A program made the position numbers and the translations under genes. From contig JAUYPK010000008.1 of the NCBI GenBank assembly GCA_030697615.1, positions 1 to 15,971 of the forward strand: 15,971 nucleotides of DNA, given 5' to 3'. The notes under the pieces were generated by a model. It did no database searches. It was not told the origin of the DNA and saw only the letters and a program-made list of their open reading frames with translations. Within the stretch, counting starts at the first letter, position 1; each line of letters opens with the position of its first letter. Below are positions 1 to 6,175 of the stretch, piece by piece. Origin of the DNA: Microcaldota archaeon. GTDB lineage: Archaea; Micrarchaeota; Micrarchaeia; Norongarragalinales; UBA8480.

Positions 1-265
1 TGTTGACCGCGACAGTACAATTGTTGCTGAGGAGTTTGACGAGCGCGACGAAGCAATTATTAGGAGTATTGAAAAGGTTATCAAGACGTGCCACAAGTTT
101 GGCGTTAAGGTTTCAATTTGTGGTCAAGCGCCTTCGGTATATCCGGAGTTTACCGAGAAACTAGTTGAATTTGGCATCGACTCAATTTCGATTAATCCAG
201 ACGTGATTGAAAAAACGCGCAGGATAGTTGCGAGTAGTGAACAGAGGCAACTTTTAAGAAAATAG
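1..265 (+). CDS. ppsA: Phosphoenolpyruvate synthase, C-terminal end (partial)
   Basis: This is the last 87 residues of PEP synthase, open at the left edge of the window (reading frame from base 2, TAG at 263-265). The enzyme makes PEP from pyruvate and ATP through a phosphohistidine intermediate, and in archaea it feeds gluconeogenesis. The visible part is the end of the PEP/pyruvate-binding TIM barrel. It shows VDRDS, FDERDEA, then SICGQAPS, which holds the cysteine that acts as general acid/base in this family, then [10 protein letters not shown] and an arginine-rich tail. All match full-length archaeal PpsA ends. The ATP-grasp and phosphohistidine domains lie outside the window. A (p)ppGpp synthetase starts 17 bases downstream on the same strand, so the two are probably co-transcribed. 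Identification is firm from the motifs. Confidence 0.93.
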   Translation, partial: VDRDSTIVAEEFDERDEAIIRSIEKVIKTCHKFGVKVSICGQAPSVYPEFTEKLVEFGIDSISINPDVIEKTRRIVASSEQRQLLRK

Positions 266-282
266 GGGGTTATTTTTTCTTT

Positions 283-1362
283 ATGCGTTCAACTGTGCTT
301 TCTTCAGCAGAATACGTGGCTGAAGCAGCAAAAGCTAAGCGACTATTTGGAAACCGTGTTACTAGGTTTGGCGTTCCAGTTGTTGAACGTAACAGGCAAC
401 TTGTCCAAACGCTTTACAGGTTTTCACATGAGTTACCTCGCGAAATAACCTTTGCTGCAACTTATTATCAACTTCCACCTGAACATCTAGCTAAATTGCC
501 AAAAGGGGTGAAGCGACTCGTTCAACAAGCAAACGGGTTATCCTTACTTTCAAGAGAACAACCTGAACTTTATCTAAACGCGCTTACAAATGGAAAATTT
601 AAACCAGCGGCTTTTCTTATAAACGCTGCTTCGGCAATACACGCGTTAAGTGATGAAAAAACACCGCTGGATGAGAAACGGCGGATTGGTCAACTTGTAC
701 TTGACTTACATGCGCCGCTTATGGGAACGTTAGGTTTGCACTGGGTTCAACATGAAATCGGCAACTTAGGTGTGAAGTACGGTTACCCTGAAGAATATGC
801 TTTGTTAGTTAAAAAATTGAAACATGCAGAGGGGCAATTTGAAAAACATGTTTTGCCACCTATGCGAGAAGGAATAAGGGAAGCTGCAGAGGAACTCGGG
901 GTTCACTATGAATTTACTCATAGAGTTAAACAACCGTACAGCGCTTATGCCAAACGCGCTTTCAAGCGAGCTAAGCGGCAGTTAAAAGGAAAAGACTCTG
1001 ACCTTCCAGATAAAGTTGCAATGCGCGTAGTGCTACATGGGTCTGAAAAGAATTGTTATGACTTGCTAGAAAAACTCAAGCGCCATGAAGATTTCAAAGT
1101 GAGGTTAGATGATGATTACATTGCGAATCCAAAACCTAATGGATACAAGTCACTTCACGTATCTGTGCGTAGGAACGGGTCGCCTTGGTTTGAATTGCAA
1201 ATAAGGACGCATGAAATGCACGCTAAAGCTGAATCTAGCGATCCTGGTCAAATCCATTGGCTGCATAAATTACGATATTTTCCAAGCCCCGCAGTTGATG
1301 CAATCAGAGAAGTTGCGCGGCATTCCAATGCACTGCTAGGCGAAAACGGAGGCGGCCAATAA
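283..1362 (+). CDS. RelA/SpoT-family (p)ppGpp synthetase with degenerate HD half
   Basis: This 359-residue alarmone synthetase homologue would transfer pyrophosphate from ATP to GDP/GTP. The synthetase domain (about 205-330) keeps the residues expected for activity: R214, K216, S220 and K224 in HRVKQPYSAYAK; D243 in DKVAMR; K284, N286, Y288 and H292 in YIANPKPNGYKSLH; and E304/Q306 in FELQIRT. The N-terminal half matches the end of the Rel hydrolase domain (APLMGTLGL...GYPEEY, 144-172). I see no HDxxED motif, and the usual KLADRLHN block is replaced by AAFLINAASAIH, so hydrolysis is probably lost. No TGS or ACT regulatory domain follows. The ATG is preceded by GGGGGTT 12 bases upstream. The gene lies 17 bases after ppsA and ends 1 base before the next start. 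Long RSH proteins are uncommon in archaea, so transfer from bacteria is possible. Confidence 0.9.
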   Translation: MRSTVLSSAEYVAEAAKAKRLFGNRVTRFGVPVVERNRQLVQTLYRFSHELPREITFAATYYQLPPEHLAKLPKGVKRLVQQANGLSLLSREQPELYLNALTNGKFKPAAFLINAASAIHALSDEKTPLDEKRRIGQLVLDLHAPLMGTLGLHWVQHEIGNLGVKYGYPEEYALLVKKLKHAEGQFEKHVLPPMREGIREAAEELGVHYEFTHRVKQPYSAYAKRAFKRAKRQLKGKDSDLPDKVAMRVVLHGSEKNCYDLLEKLKRHEDFKVRLDDDYIANPKPNGYKSLHVSVRRNGSPWFELQIRTHEMHAKAESSDPGQIHWLHKLRYFPSPAVDAIREVARHSNALLGENGGGQ

Positions 1363-1363
1363 A

Positions 1364-1939
1364 ATGATTGTACTTGGCTTCACTGGGACATTTGCAGCTG
1401 GAAAAGACACCGCTATTGCAATCATCAGCCGCAAGTTTGGCGCAAAGGCAATGGAGGTCAGCACTTCTAACTTAGTTCGCGAAGAAACCACCAAGCGGGG
1501 ACTTTCACTGGAGCGAGAAAACCTCCGTCAAGTTGCCAATGATATGCGCCTAAGTTTTGGCGCAGACATATTTGGCAAAATGACGATTCAGCGGATAAAA
1601 CAACGCGGCGAAAAAAAAGTTTTCCTCGTCAGCGGCATCAGGAGTGTGGGTGAAGTTGAGAGTCTCAAAAAAGAATTTGGAACCAATTTTTGTTTAATTG
1701 CAGTTGACGCACCGCTTGAAACCCGCTATCAGCGAATCAAGGCAAGGGCACGCGCAGGCGAACACGTCATGACGCTTGATGAGTTTAAAGCCAGCGAAGA
1801 AATGGAGAAAAACGGTGAAGTGCACAGCCAAAACATTGCCAGCGTAATGAAAATGGCAGACTACACAATACAAAACAGCGGCTCCTCCAAACAGCTAGAA
1901 GAAAAAGTGGAAAAAATACTGGAAAAAGTGATGAAGTGA
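1364..1939 (+). CDS. UPF0200-type P-loop kinase-like protein (AAA_18 / dephospho-CoA kinase-like)
   Basis: This 191-residue P-loop NTPase of the nucleoside-monophosphate-kinase fold has a Walker A GTFAAGKDT at residues 8-16. The order of later blocks fits archaeal UPF0200: NLVREETTKRG (36-46), ENLRQVANDMR (52-62), VSGIRSVGEVE (89-99), LETRYQRIKAR (118-128) and ADYTIQNSGS near the end. Archaeal members are often labelled dephospho-CoA kinase or adenylate-kinase-like, but the substrate is not settled for this family and I do not assign one. A strong GGAGG (1348-1352) sits 11 bases before the ATG, inside the end of the synthetase gene, so translation is probably coupled. It belongs to the ppsA-RSH operon, and a nucleotide-related role would fit that company. 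That last point is inference. Confidence 0.75.
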   Translation: MIVLGFTGTFAAGKDTAIAIISRKFGAKAMEVSTSNLVREETTKRGLSLERENLRQVANDMRLSFGADIFGKMTIQRIKQRGEKKVFLVSGIRSVGEVESLKKEFGTNFCLIAVDAPLETRYQRIKARARAGEHVMTLDEFKASEEMEKNGEVHSQNIASVMKMADYTIQNSGSSKQLEEKVEKILEKVMK

Positions 1940-1945
1940 ACCATT

Positions 1946-2932
1946 ATGGCTTTTGAAGGTAATCGGAAGATTAGGTTGGTTTTTAATTTTGGCGGGCATA
2001 ATTCTGCAGCTGATGCTAGGGCGGTTGCGCCGGTTTTGAAGCGTTTTAAACCTCATGTTGTTTGCATAGAGGCTGCAGAGGGAAGTGACCGCGTTGCAAG
2101 GGCACTGGAAGTTAAGTATCTTCGAGGAGAGCCTATGGGTGACGATTCCTTTAACCTTGCGTTAATCAAAACACTGCGAAAACAGGGGGTTCAAAGAATA
2201 CACCTTTTGGAGAGATTCAGCGACCGCGCTGCTGAAAAGTACGGCAAGCGAATGGAAGAAGCTAAGGAAGTTCAAGCCAGTGCTTATGACGCTTTTGGCA
2301 ATGGAAATCCAGATAAAGCAATTATGTTGCATATCCGGGCAATTAAACTCTACTCTGAAGCTATTAACGATCGTGAAACTGCAATAAAACTAGGGCTTGG
2401 AAATCTCCACCAGGTGCTTTCAAGGAAGTATCCCGAACTCGCAAGCGAAGGGGAAATTAGAGTTGTTGTAAATTACGGCGCTGGCCACACGCCTATTTAT
2501 CGCTCAGCAAAACAAATGGGGTTCAAAGAAGTAACCCGCGCTATCTCATTGCCCCACTATTATCCGCTTAGTGGTGCCCAGATGCGCATAAGTAGCTTTG
2601 GAATTCAAGGTAAACTTACTGCTGATGACGTAGCTAGGGGGATGTTAGCTTCAGTTATAGCAAAGGCAGCCGATCGAGCTGGAGCCAGTATTTCACATGC
2701 AAATGCCTTTGGAAACCTGGCAGTGAAAAACGTCACTTTGAAACAATTTCGACGTATGTCAAGCGAAGTTGCCAGTACTGGAAATTTTGGAAGAATGTTG
2801 AAAAAAGAGGGGATTCCAATTCCGCGTTCAGCGCGGCAAGTGCGGAAGTTCCTGCAAAGCAAAAGAATTCCAGTTGAACCAACTTGGCTACAAACTACAT
2901 TAACCACGCTTAGGCAAAAGCTCAGGAGCTAG
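1946..2932 (+). CDS. Probable TIKI/TraB-superfamily protein
   Basis: This 328-residue soluble protein has no signal peptide or membrane segment. I first read it as unknown. Two regions resemble the TIKI/TraB/ChaN superfamily: an N-terminal strand ending in NFGGH (H18) followed by KPHVVCIEAAE (E42), and later NDRE (141-144) about 30 residues before VVVNYGAGHTPIY (G178, H181), then a GFKEVTR strand. The family's hallmarks are two Gly-x-x-His motifs, an acidic residue and an arginine before the second motif. Here the first motif is only GGH, so the match is imperfect. The middle (100-165) is helical, and the C-terminal 120 residues are basic and unrecognised. It is the last gene of the ppsA operon, 6 bases after its neighbour. 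Its stop codon overlaps a displaced copy of the pyrH 3' end. Confidence 0.5.
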   Translation: MAFEGNRKIRLVFNFGGHNSAADARAVAPVLKRFKPHVVCIEAAEGSDRVARALEVKYLRGEPMGDDSFNLALIKTLRKQGVQRIHLLERFSDRAAEKYGKRMEEAKEVQASAYDAFGNGNPDKAIMLHIRAIKLYSEAINDRETAIKLGLGNLHQVLSRKYPELASEGEIRVVVNYGAGHTPIYRSAKQMGFKEVTRAISLPHYYPLSGAQMRISSFGIQGKLTADDVARGMLASVIAKAADRAGASISHANAFGNLAVKNVTLKQFRRMSSEVASTGNFGRMLKKEGIPIPRSARQVRKFLQSKRIPVEPTWLQTTLTTLRQKLRS

Positions 2933-2955
2933 TCCTTCACAATCGTCCCTTTGAA
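2929..2955 (-). repeat. Displaced copy of the pyrH 3' end (left flank of TA cassette)
   Basis: Read on the minus strand this segment encodes FKGTIVKD-stop. The live pyrH gene ends FKGTVVKD-stop at 3485-3511. Over these 27 bases 22 are identical, and all five differences are transitions. Four are synonymous (including TAG/TAA) and one is Val/Ile. Similarity stops sharply before the Phe codon. It lies in the same orientation as pyrH, about 556 bases further along that strand. That is where the original gene end would sit if a cassette had been inserted and had supplied a new end. Confidence 0.8.
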
Positions 2956-2974
2956 CTGTGGGCTACAGTAAACA

Positions 2975-2982
2975 TTATAAAG
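2975..2982 (+). promoter_or_regulatory. Probable TATA box for the antitoxin gene
   Basis: TTATAAAG lies about 37 bases upstream of the ATG at 3015, with a purine-rich stretch (AGTAAAC) before it that could serve as BRE. Transcription starting 25-28 bases downstream would leave a leader of about 10 bases, which favours the ATG at 3015 over the GTG at 2958. Pattern-based only. Confidence 0.45.
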
Positions 2983-3014
2983 AAAGGGAAGGTAAATTAC
3001 TTTGGAATAAAGTT

Positions 3015-3149
3015 ATGGAAATGGTTACTATACCAAAACGTGAATACATTGCACTTAAGAAGCTGGAAGTGCTAGACTTCGATTTAATGAGGCAATTTTC
3101 TGAAAGCCTCGAAGATTTGAAGCACGGCCGGTTTAAGCGACTTGCCTAG
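3015..3149 (+). CDS. Small antitoxin of a RelE-type toxin-antitoxin pair
   Basis: This 44-residue protein starts MEMVTIPKREY, continues with LKKLEVLDFDLMRQF and ends SLEDLKHGRFKRLA. That layout (a short VTIPKxEY strand, one long helix, then a DLKxGR tail) is typical of small archaeal antitoxins paired with RelE/ParE-like toxins. The frame extends upstream to a GTG at 2958, but those extra 19 residues are lysine-rich and would overlap the TATA box, so I prefer the ATG at 3015 (or 3021). The toxin gene faces it on the other strand and the two 3' ends overlap by 17 bases. That is unusual, because antitoxin and toxin are normally in tandem. The short length leaves some doubt, but the neighbour supports the call. 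Confidence 0.7.
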   Translation: MEMVTIPKREYIALKKLEVLDFDLMRQFSESLEDLKHGRFKRLA

Positions 3150-3450
3150 AAACTTCTTCTGCTATTCTTTTGTATTCTAGTAAGTATTCTTTTATGTGAC
3201 TTATTGTCACTTGCTGGTCTTTTTTACCACTTGTAGCTACTAACATAACTAGTTGTAAATCTTCGTATACTAAGAAGTAAATCCGTTTTTCTCTTATTTT
3301 CTTTTCGCGTAGAAACGGATAACCTAGTGGCTTGCCAGCCAAAGGGTTTTCTGCCAGTTTTTTTGCCATTTTCTCAGCTACTTCTCGCTCAGCTTTAGGC
3401 CACTTTTCAAGCTCTTTCAAATAAGTTTCAGTTCCAATAACTTTGAACAA
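3133..3450 (-). CDS. RelE/ParE-family toxin
   Basis: This 105-residue protein follows the RelE fold order: a YLKELEKWPKAEREVAEKMAKKL helical hairpin (10-32), NPLAGKPLGYPF (35-46), then the beta sheet KIREKRIYFLVYEDLQLVMLVAT (51-73), SGKKDQQ (74-80) and a C-terminal helix. Members are ribosome-dependent mRNA interferases or, in the ParE branch, gyrase poisons; I cannot say which applies. It begins with TTG: an in-frame stop lies two codons upstream, and a strong AGGAGGG (3458-3464) sits 7 bases before the TTG. I see no clear promoter of its own. It begins 34 bases after the pyrH stop on the same strand and may be read from pyrH transcripts. Its 3' end overlaps the antitoxin gene tail to tail. 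Confidence 0.85.
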   Translation of the reverse strand: MFKVIGTETYLKELEKWPKAEREVAEKMAKKLAENPLAGKPLGYPFLREKKIREKRIYFLVYEDLQLVMLVATSGKKDQQVTISHIKEYLLEYKRIAEEVSRQVA

Positions 3451-3457
3451 GTTTTAA

Positions 3458-3464
3458 CCCTCCT
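3458..3464 (-). promoter_or_regulatory. Strong Shine-Dalgarno site fixing the toxin TTG start
   Basis: On the minus strand AGGAGGG precedes the TTG at 3450 by 7 bases, an almost full match to the archaeal anti-SD. An in-frame TAA lies between the two, so no longer start is possible. Confidence 0.75.
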
Positions 3465-3484
3465 AGTCATAGTTGAATAACTGA

Positions 3485-3511
3485 TTAATCTTTCACAACC
3501 GTTCCTTTGAA
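3485..3511 (-). repeat. pyrH 3' terminal codons (right flank of TA cassette)
   Basis: This is the last eight codons and stop of pyrH (FKGTVVKD-stop). It is matched at 22 of 27 positions by the segment at 2929-2955 in the same orientation. The two copies bracket the toxin-antitoxin pair like the attachment sites of an element that integrates into a gene end. Confidence 0.8.
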
Positions 3512-4165
3512 AGTTTTTCCTTCCAATGCGCTTTGTACTTCGCGTAGGTTCTTTCCATCTACGAATCTTAGTTCAACGTTGCTGCGCTGTGCGAGGCGGC
3601 ATGCTACGAGGTCGAATGGAAAGTTTGTCCTTGCCATGCGTTTATCGCCGCCAACTGCAAGTTGCGTTAACTCTTCGTGGGTTACTTTTTCTAGTTTCTT
3701 TGCGGTTTTGTCAGTTTTCGGGTCTCCTGAGTAAAGGTAGTCAATTGCGCTTAAGTTAGCGACAACGTTTGCACCTACTTTTTCAGCAAGTAGCATTGAC
3801 ACTGCGTCAGTTGTAATTCCTTCAAGCAAACCGCCAAGTACTGGCAGTTTACCGCGTTTCATTGCATCTTCAGCTTCTTGCAAGTTCTGGCAGTAAACTG
3901 CGGTTTCTCCAAGTGACAGCGCAACGATACGGCTGTTCATGCGCGTTACGCGGATTGCTAGTGTGTCGCATTCAAATTCACTTGCGCCGAACTCCCTTCC
4001 TGCTGTAACGTATTTACTTGCAGTGCGGCCACCGCCTACGATTACAGCGGTTCCTTCTTTTGCATGTGCTTTTAACAACGTGGCACTGAGGTCTTTTAGG
4101 TATTTTAGGTTAAAGTCTGAATTGTCTCCAAATAGCAGCGACCCACCAAGTGAAATTACGATCAT
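3485..4165 (-). CDS. pyrH: UMP kinase, archaeal type
   Basis: This 226-residue amino-acid-kinase-fold enzyme phosphorylates UMP to UDP in pyrimidine nucleotide synthesis in the cytoplasm. Motifs: GGS at 7-9, VGGGRTA at 43-49, GGLLEGITTDAVS (111-123) for substrate binding, SAIDYLYSGDPKTDK (139-153) and the archaeal HEELTQL block (163-169). The length is typical of archaeal PyrH, and all core motifs are intact. The ATG is preceded by a GGGGGATGG stretch (about 4172-4180). It follows the swivel-domain gene by 68 bases on the same strand and precedes the RelE toxin by 34 bases. The final eight codons are duplicated at 2929-2955, suggesting that the 3' end served as an integration site while the reading frame was preserved. 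Confidence 0.93.
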   Translation of the reverse strand: MIVISLGGSLLFGDNSDFNLKYLKDLSATLLKAHAKEGTAVIVGGGRTASKYVTAGREFGASEFECDTLAIRVTRMNSRIVALSLGETAVYCQNLQEAEDAMKRGKLPVLGGLLEGITTDAVSMLLAEKVGANVVANLSAIDYLYSGDPKTDKTAKKLEKVTHEELTQLAVGGDKRMARTNFPFDLVACRLAQRSNVELRFVDGKNLREVQSALEGKTFKGTVVKD

Positions 4166-4233
4166 TTTATTCCATCCCCCTCTTTTTTTCTTTTATATTA
4201 TGTTTTTTTAGTTTGATTTTCTTTTATTGCTTT

Positions 4234-5787
4234 TTACTTTTCTCCTATTTTCTTTGCAATGCCTTTGCCTGCGTCAACTTCTATTAGGTCACCATCTTTG
4301 AAAACCTTTGTGGCGTGCTTTGTTCCCACTATGCACGGTATGTTCAGCTCTCTGCTTACAATTGCTGCATGGGAAGTAACGCCGCCTTCGTCGGTTATTA
4401 TCGCAGCCGCTTTTTTCATTGCTGGCACCATTTCTGGTCGGGTCATGCTGGTAATGAGAATGTCTCCTTCTTGCATGTTGGCCATGTCGTGAGTTTTGAG
4501 AATTATTTTTCCCCTACCGGTTGCTTTGCCTTGCGAAGCGCAGCTTCCAGTTATTTCTGCACGAGCGTTTGCAGTTTGGCCAAATAATTTATTGTAAGCT
4601 GTCTGTGTTTCTTCGCCTTCAAGTATTTCATATCCTTCTCGCGTATGTATAATTAAGCAATTTTTGCGCCGTGCTACTAAACTTTTTAAGTCGGCTTCGC
4701 CAGTTTTCACTATTTCTTTAAGCTCAGGAAGAACGGTGTATTCGAGCAATGCTGGGCTTATTCCAGTTCTGCGGCTGGCGTCTTCAATAAACTTTCTCTG
4801 GTAGTGGTTTGCGATCAACACGTTTTTCTTTCTTTCATCTTGCATGTATGTAAATATCTCAGAAATTTTAATGAGGTCAAGCAAATCTTGAGGTACTTGT
4901 AGTTCCTTTATGAGGTTTGCCTTTATTTTTTTAGATTTTTCTAGTTGTTGTCCTATTTCTTTTTTAGATTCTTCTCCATTCACTCCTGCTTTGTGTAATG
5001 TGCATAGTTCATTTAAGAAGTGTATTTTATCAAGCCGTTTAATTTTTGCGTAATTATTTTGCACCCAATAAAATTCATCCGAATGCTTTTCAAGCGTTTT
5101 TTCAATTTCGGGCATTTCATCTAAGTGCATTGACGCATAGTCAAATCCTTGTGAAATTATTGCTAGATAGTTTTTGTTAGCCTGCACTTTTGCCAGAAGT
5201 GCCAGTAAGTTTTTCTTTTCTTCATTTATAAAAGAGGGAAGAACTGGCGCTAGTAATTTGGCATAGAGTTCGTTGAATTGATTAGTTTTGCCTTTGCTTT
5301 GAATAAATTTTTTGAATGCTGGTTCGAGAAAGTTCTGTGCGTGCATACTAAATGGGTCTTGTACTCCAACTGCTATGCCGTATTGCATTATGTAAGTGTC
5401 AAAGAATTCTTGATAAAGTGCATTAAACTCTTCATTGGAAAGTTTGGAAAGATTTGTTTTATCAACTTCATTTATTTTTTCTCGATGTTTTTTTACAAGT
5501 GCTTGCCATGTTTTAAGCATTTTTTCTAAAAATTGCTCATCCTTTGCGACTTTGGCGATTAGATCCTTGCGAAGACGCACCATGTCGTCATCATTCCAGA
5601 ACCAATTGCCATAATCGTCTTTTAAAAAAATCATTAAGATGTGGTGCCAATCTCCGTAAGTTTCTTTCATTGGTTTAAATGGTACGCAAGTTACGGGGTA
5701 CATGTAATGAAGCACGCCGTGGAAACCTTTATTCGTCCAAGTGCTCTTGTCAAGGGCGTATTTCCTTATAATCTCATCAGCATTCAT
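4234..5787 (-). CDS. Stand-alone PEP-utilising swivel (phosphohistidine) domain protein, copy 1
   Basis: This 517-residue protein ends in a PEP-utiliser mobile domain (about 412-517). It has SCASQGKATG, GDILITSMTRPEMVPAMKKAAAI and TDEGGVTSHAAIVSR, where H473 is the phosphocarrier histidine, then CIVGTKHATKVFKDGD and VDAGKG. The first 400 residues are aromatic near the N-terminus (WHHILMIF, NWFWNDDD) and then mostly helical. They resemble the linker region of PEP synthase or rifampicin phosphotransferase. I see neither an ATP-grasp domain nor a PEP/pyruvate TIM barrel, so it cannot run the full PEP synthase reaction alone. It may accept phosphate from a partner, or be regulatory. It starts 7 bases after the PQ-loop gene and precedes pyrH. 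A second, related copy lies at 10465-11976. The swivel call is firm; the role is unknown. Confidence 0.85.
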   Translation of the reverse strand: MNADEIIRKYALDKSTWTNKGFHGVLHYMYPVTCVPFKPMKETYGDWHHILMIFLKDDYGNWFWNDDDMVRLRKDLIAKVAKDEQFLEKMLKTWQALVKKHREKINEVDKTNLSKLSNEEFNALYQEFFDTYIMQYGIAVGVQDPFSMHAQNFLEPAFKKFIQSKGKTNQFNELYAKLLAPVLPSFINEEKKNLLALLAKVQANKNYLAIISQGFDYASMHLDEMPEIEKTLEKHSDEFYWVQNNYAKIKRLDKIHFLNELCTLHKAGVNGEESKKEIGQQLEKSKKIKANLIKELQVPQDLLDLIKISEIFTYMQDERKKNVLIANHYQRKFIEDASRRTGISPALLEYTVLPELKEIVKTGEADLKSLVARRKNCLIIHTREGYEILEGEETQTAYNKLFGQTANARAEITGSCASQGKATGRGKIILKTHDMANMQEGDILITSMTRPEMVPAMKKAAAIITDEGGVTSHAAIVSRELNIPCIVGTKHATKVFKDGDLIEVDAGKGIAKKIGEK

Positions 5788-5794
5788 TTGTTTT

Positions 5795-6103
5795 TCACTT
5801 TCTTTTTTTCGTCTTTTTCTTTGTTTTAGTTAGTCTAGTTATGGTTGTGTGTTTAGTTTTTTTTACCGCGTAGTACGCGTTCATCAATGCTAATAGTGTG
5901 GTTAGTAGGTTAAGGATTGCGAATATCAAGTCTCCTAGTAAATACGCGTAGGTCATTAAAGCCGCTGAACCTACTGCGTATACGATGCTGAACTTAAGTT
6001 CAATTGGCGACTTTTTTTCGCGTATTGTTTTTAGCGTTTCGGGGATCCAGGCGAATAGCAGGAGCACTAACCCAGCTAAGCCTATGTAGTAAGGTTCAAT
6101 CAT
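5795..6103 (-). CDS. PQ-loop / SemiSWEET-like small membrane protein
   Basis: This 102-residue protein has three predicted membrane helices (about 7-19, 40-56 and 58-81) and a very basic tail (KKTKHTTITRLTKTKKKTKKRK). The first helix ends AWIPETLKTIREKKSP, the position and context of the PQ motif in MtN3/SemiSWEET half-transporters, here with Pro-Glu in place of Pro-Gln. Residues 52-62 (YAYLLGDLIFA) and the following NLLTTLLALMNAYY match the third helix of the family. Such proteins dimerise to form a small sugar or metabolite carrier, but the substrate here is unknown. It is the first gene of a minus-strand unit with the swivel protein 7 bases downstream. It is transcribed away from the translin gene, from a shared palindromic TATA element. 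Confidence 0.72.
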   Translation of the reverse strand: MIEPYYIGLAGLVLLLFAWIPETLKTIREKKSPIELKFSIVYAVGSAALMTYAYLLGDLIFAILNLLTTLLALMNAYYAVKKTKHTTITRLTKTKKKTKKRK

Positions 6104-6140
6104 TTTTCTCTTCTAACCTACAAGCTTTTCAACCTCGGCT

Positions 6141-6150
6141 TTTATATAAA
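6141..6150. promoter_or_regulatory. Palindromic TATA element between divergent genes
   Basis: TTTATATAAA is a perfect palindrome lying between the PQ-loop gene (start 6103, minus) and the translin gene (start 6176 or 6188, plus). Initiation 25-27 bases away on either side gives leaders of roughly 18 bases (minus) and 5-17 bases (plus). One site could thus direct TBP in both directions. Confidence 0.55.
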
Positions 6151-6175
6151 TATAGCTTAGAACTTATTTGAGAGT

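Noticed and set aside
2958..3014. Longer antitoxin starting at GTG 2958.
   Set aside because: The extra residues are not antitoxin-like, the GTG has no SD, and the stretch contains a good TATA box for a start at 3015.
4181..4232. Long T-rich stretch between the swivel gene and pyrH as a terminator.
   Set aside because: It is T-rich on the plus strand, while the flanking genes are on the minus strand, where it reads as A-rich. No plus-strand gene ends there.
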